A DNA stretch of 64,000 nucleotides from Porodaedalea pini (GCA_002794775.1 NBAY01000068.1:159333-223332); one strand, 5' to 3'. Positions 45,061-58,088 are shown, numbered from the stretch's first letter. The notes: a model not told the origin generated them from the sequence alone. Program-made: numbers and translations.

Positions 45061-48000
45061 ATGAGAAGGCAATCCAAATCCGTGCGTACCAAGTTACGCA
45101 GATTGATATTGAACCTACTGCTTCTAGGACTGATGAGTGTACTCCTGCCAGGCCACAGTGGCGGTTCAACCGAACCTCTTCCACATGTGGAATGTGAACA
45201 AAGATATGCATAAAGAGAAAGGTCATATGGATGATAGAGGCACGAAGGATCTTCACCCTGCTCAGTCGACTGTTGGAGCAACCACAGACATAGTAGAGGG
45301 ACTACCCGCGAAGAACCGTTCTCAGGCAGTAACTCGAAATCACACTCTGACCACCCAGGTAGAGCCTCCTGAAACTGAGGGTGTCCCCAGTCAAACAACG
45401 ATAAACCCGCAGCTAGCACCACGAAAGAAACCTGGAATGTCAAGAAAGGAGAAGGGCAAGTGCACATTATTTATGCATAATTCGACGAAAGCGACATACT
45501 AAGATTCACTAATAACAAACCTCGTTTTCGCAGAGAAAGACCGGCTCGTCAATGTCGCCCCTAGTACTCAGCGCATCCCTCCTGAAACTGAGCGCGCCCC
45601 TGAAAAGCCACGGGAATCTCAGCCACCGAGAAAGAAGGCGAAGATGTCGACTAATGAGAAAGGTGTGTAACTATCATGCGTCCATTATGGTAATCTCACT
45701 GACGTTCGGAACTCTATGAACAATGCTCATACAGAGAAAGAAGAGCCGGCTGTTGAGGCCTCCCAATCAAGACTATTTCCGATATTTGAACAGAAGGATG
45801 AGCCGAAAGCCAAGGTCTCCATGGCTGACGGTGAAATCTCGAGGGGCAAAAAAGAAATCCAAGACCGTAAAATAGGAAAGACGGGGAAGCCTTCAAGCAA
45901 GCCAACCTTAAGGCTTGTTAAGCGTACGGCTAGTGCACCCTCTGACTCTTCTCTCAGGCAGCCAGCCGACGATAGCGTGTCTGCTGGACCTTCCTCCCAA
46001 CCACTACTATGCTCGCCAGATGCTATAGAGGTCATTGTCAATGATAGCAAAATGGGGTCTAATCCGCGTCTTATGGTCGGAGGAAGTCAAGAAGAACCAA
46101 TTGTCATTGATTCCTCTCCAGTCAAGGACCCGACAGAATACCTTGCCTTGCGGTCATCTCCCTCTCCCAAAAAGTCAAGTCGATTTGTCCGCGGAGAAGC
46201 TCCAGCTGTATTTTTTGCCCCACGCCAACCACGCCCTGCTCCTACTTCGTCTAAATCCCGAAAAAAGGTGGGCGAGGGAGATGTCGCGAAGTGGCCCGAC
46301 AAAGATAGTCAGCACGTCCGCGGCGCTCAGCGCTCTTTTCCTAGCGCATCACTCGGACTTATACGATCACGTCCCGAACCGTGCGCAGAAGATCTGTCGA
46401 CGTATCTTGCGGACTCAATCAGATATTCACGCATCTATGAAGCTTCGCGACCTGATTACGAACCGAAGTACCTCGTTGAGCCCGTTGGCTCTCAACCAGA
46501 TGGCCATGCCGAATATGAAAGCATCTTGCAATCAAACGCATCGTGTCCTGCTATTTCACGCTTTTTGTCGGCCGATTATGATATTTCGGGCTCTTCCTGG
46601 AATGACAGATGGCGTCCGCGGTGTGCCGATGAAGTTATTGGAAACGAGACATCTTCGCAGTACCTCAGGGATTGGCTACTCGCGCTGGAAATAAAAACGG
46701 GTGGACAAGCTCCGACTAAGGACGATGAGGCCTCACTGGAGAGCGGCGCGAATGACACTGAAATGGTATCGCGAGGTGTTAAAAGGCCTCAAGTTATCCG
46801 TACTGTCGACGAGCCGCGGAAGCGGAGGAAGGGGACTGACTCGGACGAGGAAAGCCTTGACGACTGGATTACAGACGATGATGATGAAGAGGAGGGAACC
46901 ATGCTGCCGTCCACTCACGACGAGGAAACGGAAGAAGATTGGCCCGATGATAGCGAATGTGGGAGTCCATGGAGGCCGAAGTTGACTCGTCTTTCGCGTC
47001 GGCGTCCGGCAGATTGCAGCAAATCAGATGCCCAACTGGACGACAAGACTCAATCTCCGCCCACTCCCGCTCATGACTTCTCAAGTCGTCTCACAAATAC
47101 AATCTTATTAGCTGGCCCACCTGGTTCGGGTAAGACAGCGGCAATATATGCTTGCGCCGAGGAGCTTGGGTGGGAAGTCTTCGAAGTTTATCCAGGCATT
47201 GGGAAGAGGAACGGTACCAGCCTACTCAGTCTGGTTGGTGATGTAGGTAAAAATCACATAGTGAATCGTGCTTCTCGTGTGGTGTCCAATACCTACGAGA
47301 AGGAAACTCTAGATCCAAACATAGCAAGGCAAACATCCGCGGAGTCAAGGGAAGTCAGACGAAAAACGATCCCTCAAGCCTTTGCTTCGTTCTTTAGCGC
47401 AGAACCCAAGCCTTCTTCACGTACTGCTCCTCATGAGTACGCTAGGACCGAACAGAGCTTCATTAATTTGGGGGAACGAGAGACTTCGCGTGTTCCAAAG
47501 GTAACAGGTACCCGCTCTTCCCTGGATATTTCCGCTGCAGATGACCGCGCGTCAACCCCAATTGAAAATCTGTATTCTAGGCGGATCGGTGCCCAGCAAT
47601 CAATCATTTTGCTCGAAGAGGTCGATATCTTATACAGCGAGGATGTCAACTTTTGGTCTACGGTCGTAGCCTTGATTAGGGAGTCGCGACGACCGGTCAT
47701 CATGACATGCAATGGTAATCTCCAAAGTGGTTTGACGTCTCTGCTGTAAATGGAACTAACGTTTGGCCTTTTCTAGACCCAACCCTTGTTCCTTCCGCCA
47801 ATTTGCCTTTGCAGACGACGATAACGTTTAATCCTTGCCCTTCCGATCTTGCAATTTCTTATTTGCAATGCCTAACACTCACCGAAGGTTACGCGGCTTC
47901 AAGGGAGCACATAAAATTACTCTACGAGACTGGCCATCCCCTTGACGTACTTGATATCTCCGATAACTTAGTGCGGTCTTCGGCTTTCCTGCCCTCCCCA

Positions 48001-48977
48001 CCGGATCTTCGCCGTGCAATCAATTCTTTACAGTTTCTCTGTCAAGGCAACCCTGGATTCCAGAACACCATTCCCGCAGCCCGGCCCATCGCTGAAAAAG
48101 GCCGAAACTCCAGTGTTCAGGAAACTGGCGTCGCGTTGAACGAACTCTGGACTTGGGATTGGTCTCGACATATCGTGTCCAACTGCTCACCGACGTTCAG
48201 CGAGCAGGCAGACCTTCAAGGGAAGGACGCGCTTGGCATCGATAGATTGTGGCAAATTTCCGACACCTTGTCCATGATTGATAGCAATCTCAGTCGAAAT
48301 CCTTTGGCTAACCTCGACGTAAGCTCAAAAGTTAAAATTATGAAATTAAACTGAAATACAAACAACATTCTTGATACACAATACAGATGCAAAGCTTAAT
48401 AACGGGGCCTCCTTCCGACGGTGAACTGGGACATCACTGTCTCAAGTACGAGGCTGACATTGTGCACCTACAAAACGGCATAGTCCTATATAATTACGAT
48501 GAGGCTATCGCTACTGAGGCAGCTTCGTGCGCCAGAAGAGCGATAGGAGATGAAGCGGCTAGTTTCGGGACCGGATGCATCATAGATGTTCGGACCGAGC
48601 AGCGGGGGAAGCCGACATCGATCGAGTTCCTTCTTAGCCGCTCTCAACATTTCGCGCGCGTGTCCGGCGTGCTGGGGAAGATCGTCCCCGCAGTCTCAAA
48701 GGAGAATGTGGGCGCGCTGATACTAGATTATGAACCGTGGGTGCGCTCAATTGATCGGAGTGACTCGTTACTGGAGGCAGCAGCTTATAAAGACTGTGAG
48801 TTGCGGACAGCAGCGCGTGGCGGACGGACTACGCGAAACAGCCAACGCATGCAGTATCAACGGTACTTCGATCTCGACGAGGAAGAGAGGAAGGTTTGGC
48901 AATCTAATGCATTGTCCGATCGCGTGCAGGACACGTTGTGCGGGGTAGACGAATCACAAACACGGACGCAATTTTGA
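45061..48977 (+). CDS. ELG1: ELG1/ATAD5-type AAA+ clamp unloader (large RFC-like subunit)
   Basis: With RFC2-5 this protein unloads PCNA from replicated DNA and limits genome instability. Clear exons are 45216-45455, 45534-45662, 45735-47714, 47777-48318 and 48387-48977. The core has SWNDRWRPRCADEVIGNE, Walker A NTILLAGPPGSGKTAAIYAC, the ELG1-like Walker B region SIILLEEVDILY and sensor VIMTCNG, followed by LPLQTTITFNPCPSDLAISY, SSAFLPSPPDLRRAINSLQF and a poorly conserved C-terminus. The N-terminal 300 residues are disordered. The start is uncertain: ATG 45061 joins in phase to the exon at 45216 if a GTACCA donor is used, and ATG 45137 is the alternative. RAD24 is excluded because the EEVD form and N-terminal length fit ELG1 better. 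Confidence 0.82.
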
Positions 48978-49357
48978 TGAAAGTTCATGACTTACAAACG
49001 TCTTTTTGCGGCACGTGTCGTTGGCAAGACACCGTCGGCTGGTTAGCTGTACATAGACACAAGCACTAGTACTGTACTATATTTTTGTGTTTTGTTATTT
49101 CGCTACGTGCTGGATTCAGTCGAGACCGGCTAGGTTGCCGGGAGTCAGAGCTTTTAATATATCCTTTGAAAGGGGATTGAGATAGAGCGCCAGTCGCGGC
49201 TCGACGCCCGAACTCTTGCCTTGTCTCTCTCAACACCGTCCCGACGCCCATCTTTGAGCTGAGCAACGGCGTCGACGCCGACGAAGACGAGCCTTTTCAT
49301 TCCGACTGCCCGATCCACCACTCAGGGTTTCGAGAGCTCGTAGCCGGCGCCGAGATC
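48978..49357. promoter_or_regulatory. Spacer and promoter upstream of the bHLH gene
   Basis: In this 0.38-kb tandem spacer the 100 bp before ATG 49358 are CG-rich (cgtcgacgccgacgaag) with pyrimidine blocks, as expected for a fungal promoter or leader. No other gene is seen. Confidence 0.3.
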
Positions 49358-51339
49358 ATGGACCAACCAATGGACGCTTCTGGCGAAATCTCGTCTCGCC
49401 GTCACTCCCCTGCTCCTCCGCTCGCCCCGCTTGAGTTCCTCCAATCTCAACGCCGAGGCTCGTTAACAGATCCATCTCTTCACGTCGGCCCGACTGCATC
49501 AAGCAACGGAAACACTCCCTCACTGCAGCTCCGACAGCACGATTCGCTCTTGTCTCCAACACATCCGGGTCTGAAGCAGTCCGAATCGCGACCTAGAAAC
49601 GTCCCGCCTCCGCTTGCAACCCGCCCAACCTCTCCTTATATCTTCGGCGAGGCTTCGGCACAATCTCCCGCTCCGTCGAAGCCCTCGAGCCGAGTTCAAT
49701 TGCCTGATAACATAGAAGGGCGTGGGAAACGCGGTACGCCTGCTAATAGAGCTGAGAAGTCTACATAAAGCTCATTTGACACAGAAGAGAGATCGCGAGC
49801 GAGAAACGGCCAACAGAGTGAGCTTCCGATTATGATTTTGTTGACGCAGCGTTCTCGATAACGTTAGCTAACCTCGCCGACATACAACAGCCAATCGCTC
49901 AAGGGACGAGATGGACATAGATTCTGGCGAAAATCGCATGGACACAACGGGTCACGGTGATCAAAGACTACCTCCAGATTTCGACTATAATATGCGGCGA
50001 CATTCTGTTCCAGGAGGGACAAAACTAGGATTGGGTCATTCACGTGGCGGTGCAGCGTCTCCCTCTCAAGCTGGCGCAAAACGAAAGATGTCTACTGATA
50101 GAGCCCAATTGCCGGTTGTAGGCGAAGAAATCGATCCTAAACTCGCTGGGCCAGGCATCCATAATAGTACGGAAGCCGATCCTGATGAGCCTGCACCTAA
50201 ACGAAGGAACTCCGCATTTGACACGCAGAGGTTGGCTCAGATGAGTCTTTATGATCGCAGGGACTCGCTGGATTCACGTATGAGCAGTGGTACGCCGACA
50301 TCCACGTGGTGGTCGAACGACAGGCGTGACTCGTCCTCATCGATGTTCTCCGGTACATCTATGGGCAGTAGCGCAGGTTTCAACTCTCCGGCCTTCGCCG
50401 GCGATATGCATGGCAGACAGCCTAGTAGCATGTCTGCATTCGCGTGGCCTTCGAACTCGAATGCAGGTTCTAACGACGCATCCGCACCTCAAGGCGTGCA
50501 AGTAGCGTCTCCTTTGGATCCCAACCTCAACAGACAGTTCGAAGCCCCAATTCCACCTCACATAGTTGTACCCTCCAACAACATGCCAGTAGACCGACGA
50601 ATGTCTGCTCCAGACGCCATGACTTCGAGCTCTTCGGGCCGACCTGATCGTTCCTTACGCTCTCGCTCGCGCCCGCCTTCACGTTCTGCTGTCGCCACCT
50701 CTCGTACGGGCGAGGCCGGCCCCACAAGTCCAGACCTATCTCCCACCAGCGGCAGACCCGAAGAGTCTCCCATTTCGTCTGGCTCTGCCTCACAGAGTCT
50801 AGCGCCAACATCCGGGAAGGAATCGAACTCTACGCCGTACTCCCGCTCACCTGAGCTTCGAGTATCACACAAGCTTGCCGAGAGGAAGCGCAGAAAGGAA
50901 ATGCGGGACCTCTTTGACGAACTGCGGGATCAGCTACCAGCTGATCGTGGCATGAAAGCGAGCAAATGGGAAATATTGAGCAAAGGTTTGTTCATTCAGT
51001 CTACTTGCGGAATTGACATAATGACGCTGACGACGTGGCTATATAGCAATTGACTACATCCAGCAGATGAAGCAGACTCAGACGGACATGTCGCGAGAAA
51101 TCGATATGTTACGGCACGAAGTGGAGACAGTGCGACATGGAGTACCATACGGACATCATCCTGGTGCCCCACACCCAGTCATGTATCCCCCGCCAGGCAC
51201 CCACTACGGCCCTCCCGCACCCCAGCCGCCTCATCCCCTTCCGCCACAGCAGCCGTTATCCCGTCCAGGATCCTCGCACAACTCGTACACCCCCGGCGCA
51301 GGGCCGCCTCCCGCAACGAATGGGAAGGCTCAGTCATAG
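49358..51339 (+). CDS. bHLH transcription factor
   Basis: Exons 49358-49733, 49891-50985 and 51047-51339 join exactly to 587 aa. Most of the protein is disordered and rich in Ser, Pro and Asn, as in transcriptional activators. The only fold is a basic helix-loop-helix at about residues 470-530: [20 protein letters not shown], then [20 protein letters not shown] and [20 protein letters not shown]. The basic region H-x3-E-x2-R-R gives E-box (CACGTG-type) binding. No leucine zipper is evident, only a short extension of helix two. A Pro/His-rich C-terminus follows. The target genes are unknown. Related basidiomycete proteins are usually annotated only as bHLH factors. Confidence 0.9.
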
Positions 51340-52171
51340 GTACCTGCAGTGAATGCGGCGGCGTTGACGTCGCTCCATTTCATTCCTGCCTTCTAATTAG
51401 TTATCGTATTACTGTAGTTTTTACGTGTTTATCCGTTTTCTTGCTTTTTCTTAGGCTACGATTCGTCGCTTCAGGGTTGTTGTATATTCTCCTTGCCGGG
51501 GGGAACTGGTTCCTTGCGTGGAAGAACGCTAACATATTTATTAAGACACGGACCGTCTTTATAGCCTTAACAATTACCGTCGCTACTTTCTTCGGCCGCG
51601 ACGTGAATAGATTGCTTTGCAGACTTTTCATCCATTCAGTATTACGCCATGCGGCACGTAAGCGGAACTCTCGTCTAAGTGTTCTTAGCTTCCGGGTAAC
51701 CCATAACGAACGAGTAAATGCTGTCGATGATCATGGGTGATGGTCATAGCCCGTATTGTGTTCATTTGTGCCGTAAGACCCGGGGTTCCCTGAGTATAGT
51801 GCGTCCACAGGTGCCCACGTGTACTCAGATATGACCAAGTTGGCGAACAGCCAACGCGAATACGGTGTGGGTTACGTGTGCTGCATGTCCCTTCTCTCCT
51901 TAATTGGTCACCGCCGAGATTTCTACATCCTCGTTATTCATTCATGCATATGTATGAGTTCTGCATGAAAGTCGCGTGAACTCGGGGATCACAGAAGATC
52001 GAACTAGGCGAGAAGACTGATAGAGTCTGCTTCGTCCGGCCAGAAGGGAGCCTTCTTTTAGCAAAGCATACTCTGCAGCAGAGCTTCAATAAAGTGGTCA
52101 TAGATAGGAGGCGGAGCCTATCCCTTCGCAGAGCTGCGAACATGGAGCTGTTGATACATTTAGTCTTGCGT
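51340..52171. other. Convergent spacer between the bHLH gene and DOM34
   Basis: This 0.83 kb separates two gene ends. A 99-codon plus-strand frame at 51441-51740 begins with a hydrophobic stretch, but it lies in the presumptive 3' UTR, has poor codon bias and shows no domain. No repeat or RNA gene was recognised. Confidence 0.35.
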
Positions 52172-53958
52172 TTATCCTTCTGCTACCTGTTCTGCAAGTC
52201 CTTTCGCCGTTTCTTCCTTTTCGGCCCGCTCTTCCGCTTCTACAACTTCGACGTCGAGAGGAAACGTCAAGATAGCTGCAATTCCGGTCAACTGATTCAG
52301 CTCTGCGGCGTTTGATTTATTTGTAGTGGGGAGCGGATGATGGATGTAAACATTCGTCAGTTGGAGATGAAAAACGCGAAGGGGGATAGCAAGACAATGA
52401 TGCCGTGGTACTCACGTTGCCCAGATTCATGCATGCTCGAAAAAATCAGAACTTCTGCGCCTTTCTGCCGCACGGATTCCACGAGTTTGACGTACTTCTT
52501 GCGCAACACGGGGTCGCTTGCCCTGTGGTGAATTTTGTGAAGTCGTCGAGAAAGGAAGAAAATGTGTTTGGAAGAATAGGGAAGACGAGGGAGACCCACC
52601 GGAATAGCTCGTCGGAGATAAGCAATGTACCAATAGCCCCTCGATCCGCTGCAAGAGCCACATGATCAGGACCGTACCATGCCCGCATTTCGTCGGCGCC
52701 CAACATTTTGTGGAATCTAAAAAGAGCAAAGAAGGTGGCGCATCGATTGTGAAGTCAATAAAGCACTTCGGATAAAATAATTACATGGCATACTTATCAA
52801 GCATGATTCCTTCTCGCGCGAACTTCGTCTCCTTAAGCTGGCTCATGACCTAATAGTTTGACAGGTCATAAACGGTGAGAACGAACTCGTCAAGGAAACC
52901 GAGAATGCTAACTCGCCTCGGGGCTCCTCATGACTTCCATTAGACTATGCACATGTGGGCTACTGACATGTACTCTCAAGAACTTGTTCTTAGACTGAAG
53001 CAGAGCCTTATTGTTCGATTTTGTTGCTTGTGCGAATATATAGTCGTAAATGGCATCTTTGACGAAACCCGGACTGGCGATGACGATTGCACGTAGCGAA
53101 GAGTAAGGGATGTGTCTGAGAAAAGATTGATAGAGTGCCTCGTAGAAGCGATCGAGTCCTTTGTCGTGAAGAGTTGTTGATCCTGTCCGTTTACGCGGGA
53201 CAGGTACTTCAACACGCTGACGAATTACAGTCATATGCTCGGAGAGTAGACAGACAGCTGCAGTGCCTGCAAACGAAGTCAGTAATTAAACACTAGCAAA
53301 TTCACCATGCTCACCCTCTCCGCATACTATAGCGCCTACTTCGGCCCCCTTTCCTTCTTCACACGATTCTCTGACTCTTGATAAAGCAATACTGTCCCAC
53401 TCAGTCTTCACAATACGCACGTCTCGGTTGACTTCGAGGTCGAGAGTGTGGTATGCACCCATTTTGACAAATTGGTTTTCCACTGTGACTTGCCCCGTTA
53501 TGGAAAGTGAAGCACCTTGTGATGGAGATGCACCGTCCGATCCACCAGCGGTAGCGGTATTTGAAGATGAAACAGCTGCAGAGAAATGCATCTTCTGCAC
53601 AGATAAAGTGAGCATCGTTTTTACACGATGTGAGCTGGTCGATCCCGTTGCTGTCTCTGTCTGTACACGTCTAGACAGTAGTTATTCAGAATTGCTAAAC
53701 GAAGCTACGCAGCATCAGCTCACCGTATAGCAGGTGCACGGACTTCATCGCCCTAGATTGTTGTGGATAAGACGAACTGTATTGATGAAGCGAAGAATAG
53801 CTGACTTCTTGAATGAGATTATAGAGATGCCACATATCCTCATCCTCTTCGGGTCGGAGAGTGACATAACCCTTCGTGAAATGTCAGTCGCGAGTAAGGA
53901 CTTGAAGATAACAACATACAGAGCGATCCTTTTCGATATGTCTTCCTACTTGCTTCAT
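52172..53958 (-). CDS. DOM34: DOM34/pelota ribosome-rescue factor
   Basis: DOM34 enters the empty A site of stalled ribosomes and, with the GTPase HBS1 and ABCE1, splits them (no-go and non-stop decay). It begins [20 protein letters not shown]. The Sm-like N-domain includes [17 protein letters not shown] sequence and [20 protein letters not shown] plus [20 protein letters not shown]. The central eRF1-like domain has [37 protein letters not shown] and [20 protein letters not shown]. The C-domain has [40 protein letters not shown] and [20 protein letters not shown]. No GGQ motif is present, as expected for pelota rather than eRF1. The tail is acidic. Confidence 0.93.
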
Positions 53959-54232
53959 GGTAGTTCGTTCTCTACTTTTCTCTCCTAGGTTAGCTGGAAG
54001 TGAAGCCTGAGCATCGGAAGAAGAGGTTTAGTTACGTCATTCAGGTCGTTGACTTCTGAAATAAACAACGCGCAAACACGCGGAGACGATAGCCAATCTC
54101 GCTTGTCCTCTTTGCTCATCATCGGCACGCATCTTCATCTGCATATATCTGTGAGGGATACACGCTCATAACCTGTAAATCAACGACTACAGTGCGGTGC
54201 CTCCCCTCCCACACTACCAAACGTGCTATATT

Positions 54233-55149
54233 ATGGAAGATGCAGACCACCGTATCGCGACTCTTTCCTCGCACGTATCTGCAACAAATGAACGGCACGA
54301 AGACGCGTATGGAAGTGACGACGAGATCTTCTCGAAACTGGAAAAGGAGATAGATGATGATTTTGACATGAGCGCGCTCAGAGAGCGGCGTTTGGAAGAA
54401 CTGAAGCGGGAGTAAGTCGGCAGCTCTTGACGTTGTGTATACAATTCTCACTCAACTCAGGATGAATACAGTAAAGAATATGCGAGAGCAAGAACATGGA
54501 AGGATGGTGGAAATTACGGATGAAAAGGAGGTGATCCGGATTAGTGCGTGAGTAGCCTTGTAAAATGTGTGTACGAAGCAAGTCATGATAATCAAAGGAC
54601 TGAAAAGCGCTGCGTTATTCACTTCTATCATCGCAACTTCAAGCGCTGTGAAATCATGAACAAGCATTTGGAGGTGGGCAACTCCACGTCGCATACATAC
54701 AATGATCTAAAATCTTCTGACAGATTCTTGCTCCAAAATACTTCGCAACCCGTTTCCTCAAAGTGTTCGTAGAAAACATACCGTGGCTTGTCGAAAAATT
54801 GGAGATCAAGGTGCTTCCTTGCGTGATCTGTTTTATTGATGGAGTATCAAAGGATCGGTGGGTACGATTTTTGATATACTTCCTTTCAATATCTTACCTA
54901 CTTTTCAGTCTCATTGGGTTCGAGGAAATAGGAAACAAGGATGGATTTGAGACTGCGTCATTGGAGCTGCGTCTGCAGATGTCAGGTAGGTTTGTTACAG
55001 ATTTCTCTGCAAATTTCATGTTACTTAACGGCTCTGCAGGTGTCGTTGACAAGCCGAACCTATCTTCAGTGCCACTACAGACTATGTACGGCTCATCGTC
55101 ATGCAGCATTCGAGGACGGGAAGGCGAGGAGGATTCAGATTCGGACTAG
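54233..55149 (+). CDS. PLP1: Phosducin-like thioredoxin-fold protein (PLP1/TXNDC9 type)
   Basis: Members of this group assist the CCT chaperonin in folding actin and tubulin. About 220 aa from several short exons: MEDADHRIATLSSHVSATNE, a charged helical region (LEKEIDDDFDMSALRERRLE), REQEHGRMVEITDEKEVIRI, then the thioredoxin fold CVIHFYHRNFKRCEIMNKHL, FVENIPWLVEKLEIKVLPCV and LIGFEEIGNKDGFETASLEL. It ends in an acidic tail EGEEDSDSD. The active-site position reads HRNFKRC with one Cys, so redox activity is not expected, as in other phosducin-like proteins. Splice joins after LKRE, RIS and KDR are by eye. Confidence 0.88.
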
Positions 55150-55264
55150 TAATATTCTCACGGTGTAATTGTCGATCGTCAGAAGTGAGCAAACAGCGGT
55201 GACGTTCGGGATCGGGCGGCGTCAGCCTCATGTCACAGTATGTACAGAAATCAATTCATATCTC

Positions 55265-57738
55265 ATGCTCGCACCTCTCAGACTCGCTCTCTGCCTCTCT
55301 GCCTCACGCGTTTCATATCTTCCATCTACTCGTCCTTTTTCTACTTTAATGGCGAAACGTCCACGTTCTGAAGAGCACAAAGGCACTGCTGATGGTCATA
55401 AACTCAAGAAGGCGCATGTGCAAGCGAAGCCGCTTTACAACAAGATAGCTACCGCCGAGAATGCCGCTGCAGTAGGCGAAAACCCTCCCCTCTGGGTGCT
55501 CCTCGATGCCGTGAAGAATGGACTGATGAATACGAAGAAAGGCGACTCAGTTGTTTACTGGATGAGAATGGAGGATCTGCGAGGTACGTAAGCATCTATA
55601 AAGGTATGCTCAGGTATTCACATTTTCCTCCAGTTGCCGACAATAGGGCCATAAATCTCGCATCAGAGCAAGCTCAGAAAGACGGCATCCCTCTGCTCGT
55701 TCTTTTCGTTATTAGCCCTCAGGACTATGAGGCGCATGATCGAGGCCCCAGGCGCATTGACTTCATGCTTCGCAACCTCAAAGCACTCAAGGTGCGATGC
55801 TTCGCTGTTTTCTTTAAAGGTACCGGCAAATCAATATGCTTCTCACTTCACACACAGAAAACGCTAGATGAGCTCCATATACCACTGTACACCATCACGT
55901 TAGAGCCACGCCGCTCTGTTCCCGCGAAGGTCGTCTCTTTACTACAGGAATGGGGGACCACTCGACTATTTGCAAATATTTCTTATGAAGTTGATGAGTT
56001 GCGACGAGACATTAAGACATGCGAACTCAGCAAAAGGGAGGGTATCAGATGCGATTTCATTCAAGACAAACTGATTGTCAACCCTGGAGTCCTAACGACG
56101 AAGGAGGGCAAAGCCTATGCTGTGAGAATCTCGCTTTACCGCACTGTACTGATTTTGACATACACTTTGTCAGGTATACTCACCTTGGCAGAGGAATTGG
56201 CTTGCGACACTCAATAAGAATATGGGTTGGATCGCAGAGTCTCCGATACCCAAAGCAAATGACGAGGCAGTCCGGTCGTCCGATCGTTTTTCAGGCTTGT
56301 TTGAATCCGAGGTTCCAGAGTCCATCAGACAGTTCGAATGCGCAGACAAGGACAATATGGCCATATACTGGCCTGCCGGAGCTGACGCGGCGATGAAGGT
56401 ATGACAATGAAAATCTCAACATTGGTACATTATTCATCAAGTACACAGTTGCTGGACCGTTTTCTGCACACAAAAGCGCGCTCTGATCAACTTGGCGAAG
56501 TTTCGCCTCTCTCCGAAGGTGCTGAGGTCTCTGTGACAGACAGTCGGATCAAGAGATATGCTGATGGGCGAAACCATGCCGGCATGGACACTTCTTCGCG
56601 GTTGAGGTACGGACATCTATAGTCATGAGTAAAGCGTTAGCTGATACGATCATAAAGTCCTTACCTTGCTTCGGGTGTTATTTCTGCACGAGCATGCGTC
56701 CGTGCAACTGTCAGTTTATTGAAGCGCAAAAACGTCGAGGCCAGCAGAGACAATGGTGTCGGCATGTGGGTTCAGGAGATTGGTGAGAACGACCCATCCT
56801 TTGTCAAACATATTACTCAGACTCCATAGCTTGGCGAGATTTTTATAACCATGTCATGGTCACCTTTCCCAGAGGTATGCCCACAGTCCTGCATTTTATC
56901 CACCCTTTATTAATTAATCTGGTCTTTATAGTCTCGATGGGCAGGCCTTACCTTGAAAAATTTGCAGGTGTAAAATGGGAGACTAACGAGGAACATCTTC
57001 AAGCTTGGAAGGACGGCAAGACTGGCGTGCCAATCGTTGATGCGGTGAGTTTCTACGTTTGTTACTTTAGAACCTCCCTGATGTAAATGTCGGCTCTCAA
57101 GGCCATGAGACAGCTGAACGAATTTGGTGAGAGCCATAGGTTTCCAACAACCGACTGAAACTGAAATTCATTCTTTAGGATGGATGCACAACCGATGCCG
57201 GATGATTGTCGCAATGTACTTGACGAAAGACCTCATGCTCGACTGGAGGCTGGGAGAAAAGGTAAATTTCCCACTTCACAGGAAAAGGCATGATTGTTTA
57301 TATATGGCTCTTCAGTACTTTATGGAGAATCTCATTGACGGAGACTTGCCATCGAATAACGGAGGCTGGCAGTGGAGTGCTAGTACTGGCACCGATCCTC
57401 AGCCGTACTTCCGTATCTTCAATCCAATCTCACAAAGTGAGAAGGTGAGTGGTTTAATTTCTAGACTCTGAATGGACAATTCAAGCAAAATTCGGTAGGC
57501 GGACCCGTCCGGAAACTATATCCGGCATTATATTCCCGAACTCGGCAAACTTATGGGAAAAGGTAGAATTAATCCTGTATTGTTGTTCGCCGTCATTTCT
57601 AACGAGATCCTTTGTACAGCTATTCACGAACCTTCGGCAGAGAGCGCTTCAAAGCATGGATATCCCAAGCCTCTAGTAGACCACAAAAAGGCTAGAGAAA
57701 GGGCTCTTAGGCGCTACAAAAACCCTGGGGAGGAGTAA
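55265..57738 (+). CDS. PHR1: CPD photolyase (class I deoxyribodipyrimidine photolyase)
   Basis: This flavoprotein uses blue light to reverse UV-induced cyclobutane pyrimidine dimers. After the N-terminus come the antenna domain ([55 protein letters not shown]) and the FAD domain: [77 protein letters not shown] and [20 protein letters not shown], all near-identical to the class I consensus. Ten or so short introns are present. Two in-frame starts exist: 55265 ([20 protein letters not shown], mitochondrial-presequence-like) and 55349 ([12 protein letters not shown], followed by basic, NLS-like residues). The longer form is annotated here. Confidence 0.94.
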
Positions 57739-58088
57739 ATGGTTACTACTGATGATGCGTCACCTAACGTCATCTTCGTTCTCCCCATATAACTTGTCCA
57801 TATGACTCGGAGCGTACAACTTACAGGACTGGGAGAACGAATAATATCATATGGATGAGACCGTTGTTTATATAGAGAGTCACAGCATCGTTTGTATCTT
57901 ATTCTTCAGTGGGTGGAAGTCATACTAGACAAATGTGAACATCAGAATTAATATTGTGTATTGGATGCGTCAAGGTCGGGTACAGAAAGAAATTCATACG
58001 CGCGGAGTTTGAATTGGGATTCGCGTCGCGACTGAAGTCTGAACCACACAGAACTCCGCTCTAAAGAACATCTTACGTGGAATAAAAC
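57739..58088. other. Spacer between PHR1 and SWT1
   Basis: This 0.35-kb tandem spacer holds the PHR1 3' end and the SWT1 promoter. No open frame or motif was recognised. Confidence 0.3.

Noticed and set aside
44989..45213. Hydrophobic plus-strand frame (MRRQSKS...LLLLGLMSVLL) as a separate small membrane protein
   Set aside because: Its hydrophobic part coincides with the likely first ELG1 intron. It may hold the ELG1 start but is not a convincing gene alone.
45018..45467. Minus-strand 149-codon frame opposite the ELG1 5' exons
   Set aside because: No domain is present, and the plus strand shows matching splice borders and a duplicated exon, which explains the open complement.
51441..51740. 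99-codon plus-strand frame with a hydrophobic start
   Set aside because: It lies in the bHLH 3' region, with no family resemblance and no splice partners.
52172..53958. The minus-strand gene as eRF1
   Set aside because: The GGQ motif and the stop-codon reading NIKS motif are absent, while the pelota-type N-domain is present.
55349..57738. Photolyase as a cryptochrome or 6-4 photolyase
   Set aside because: The [20 protein letters not shown] block and the antenna-domain sequence follow class I CPD photolyases.
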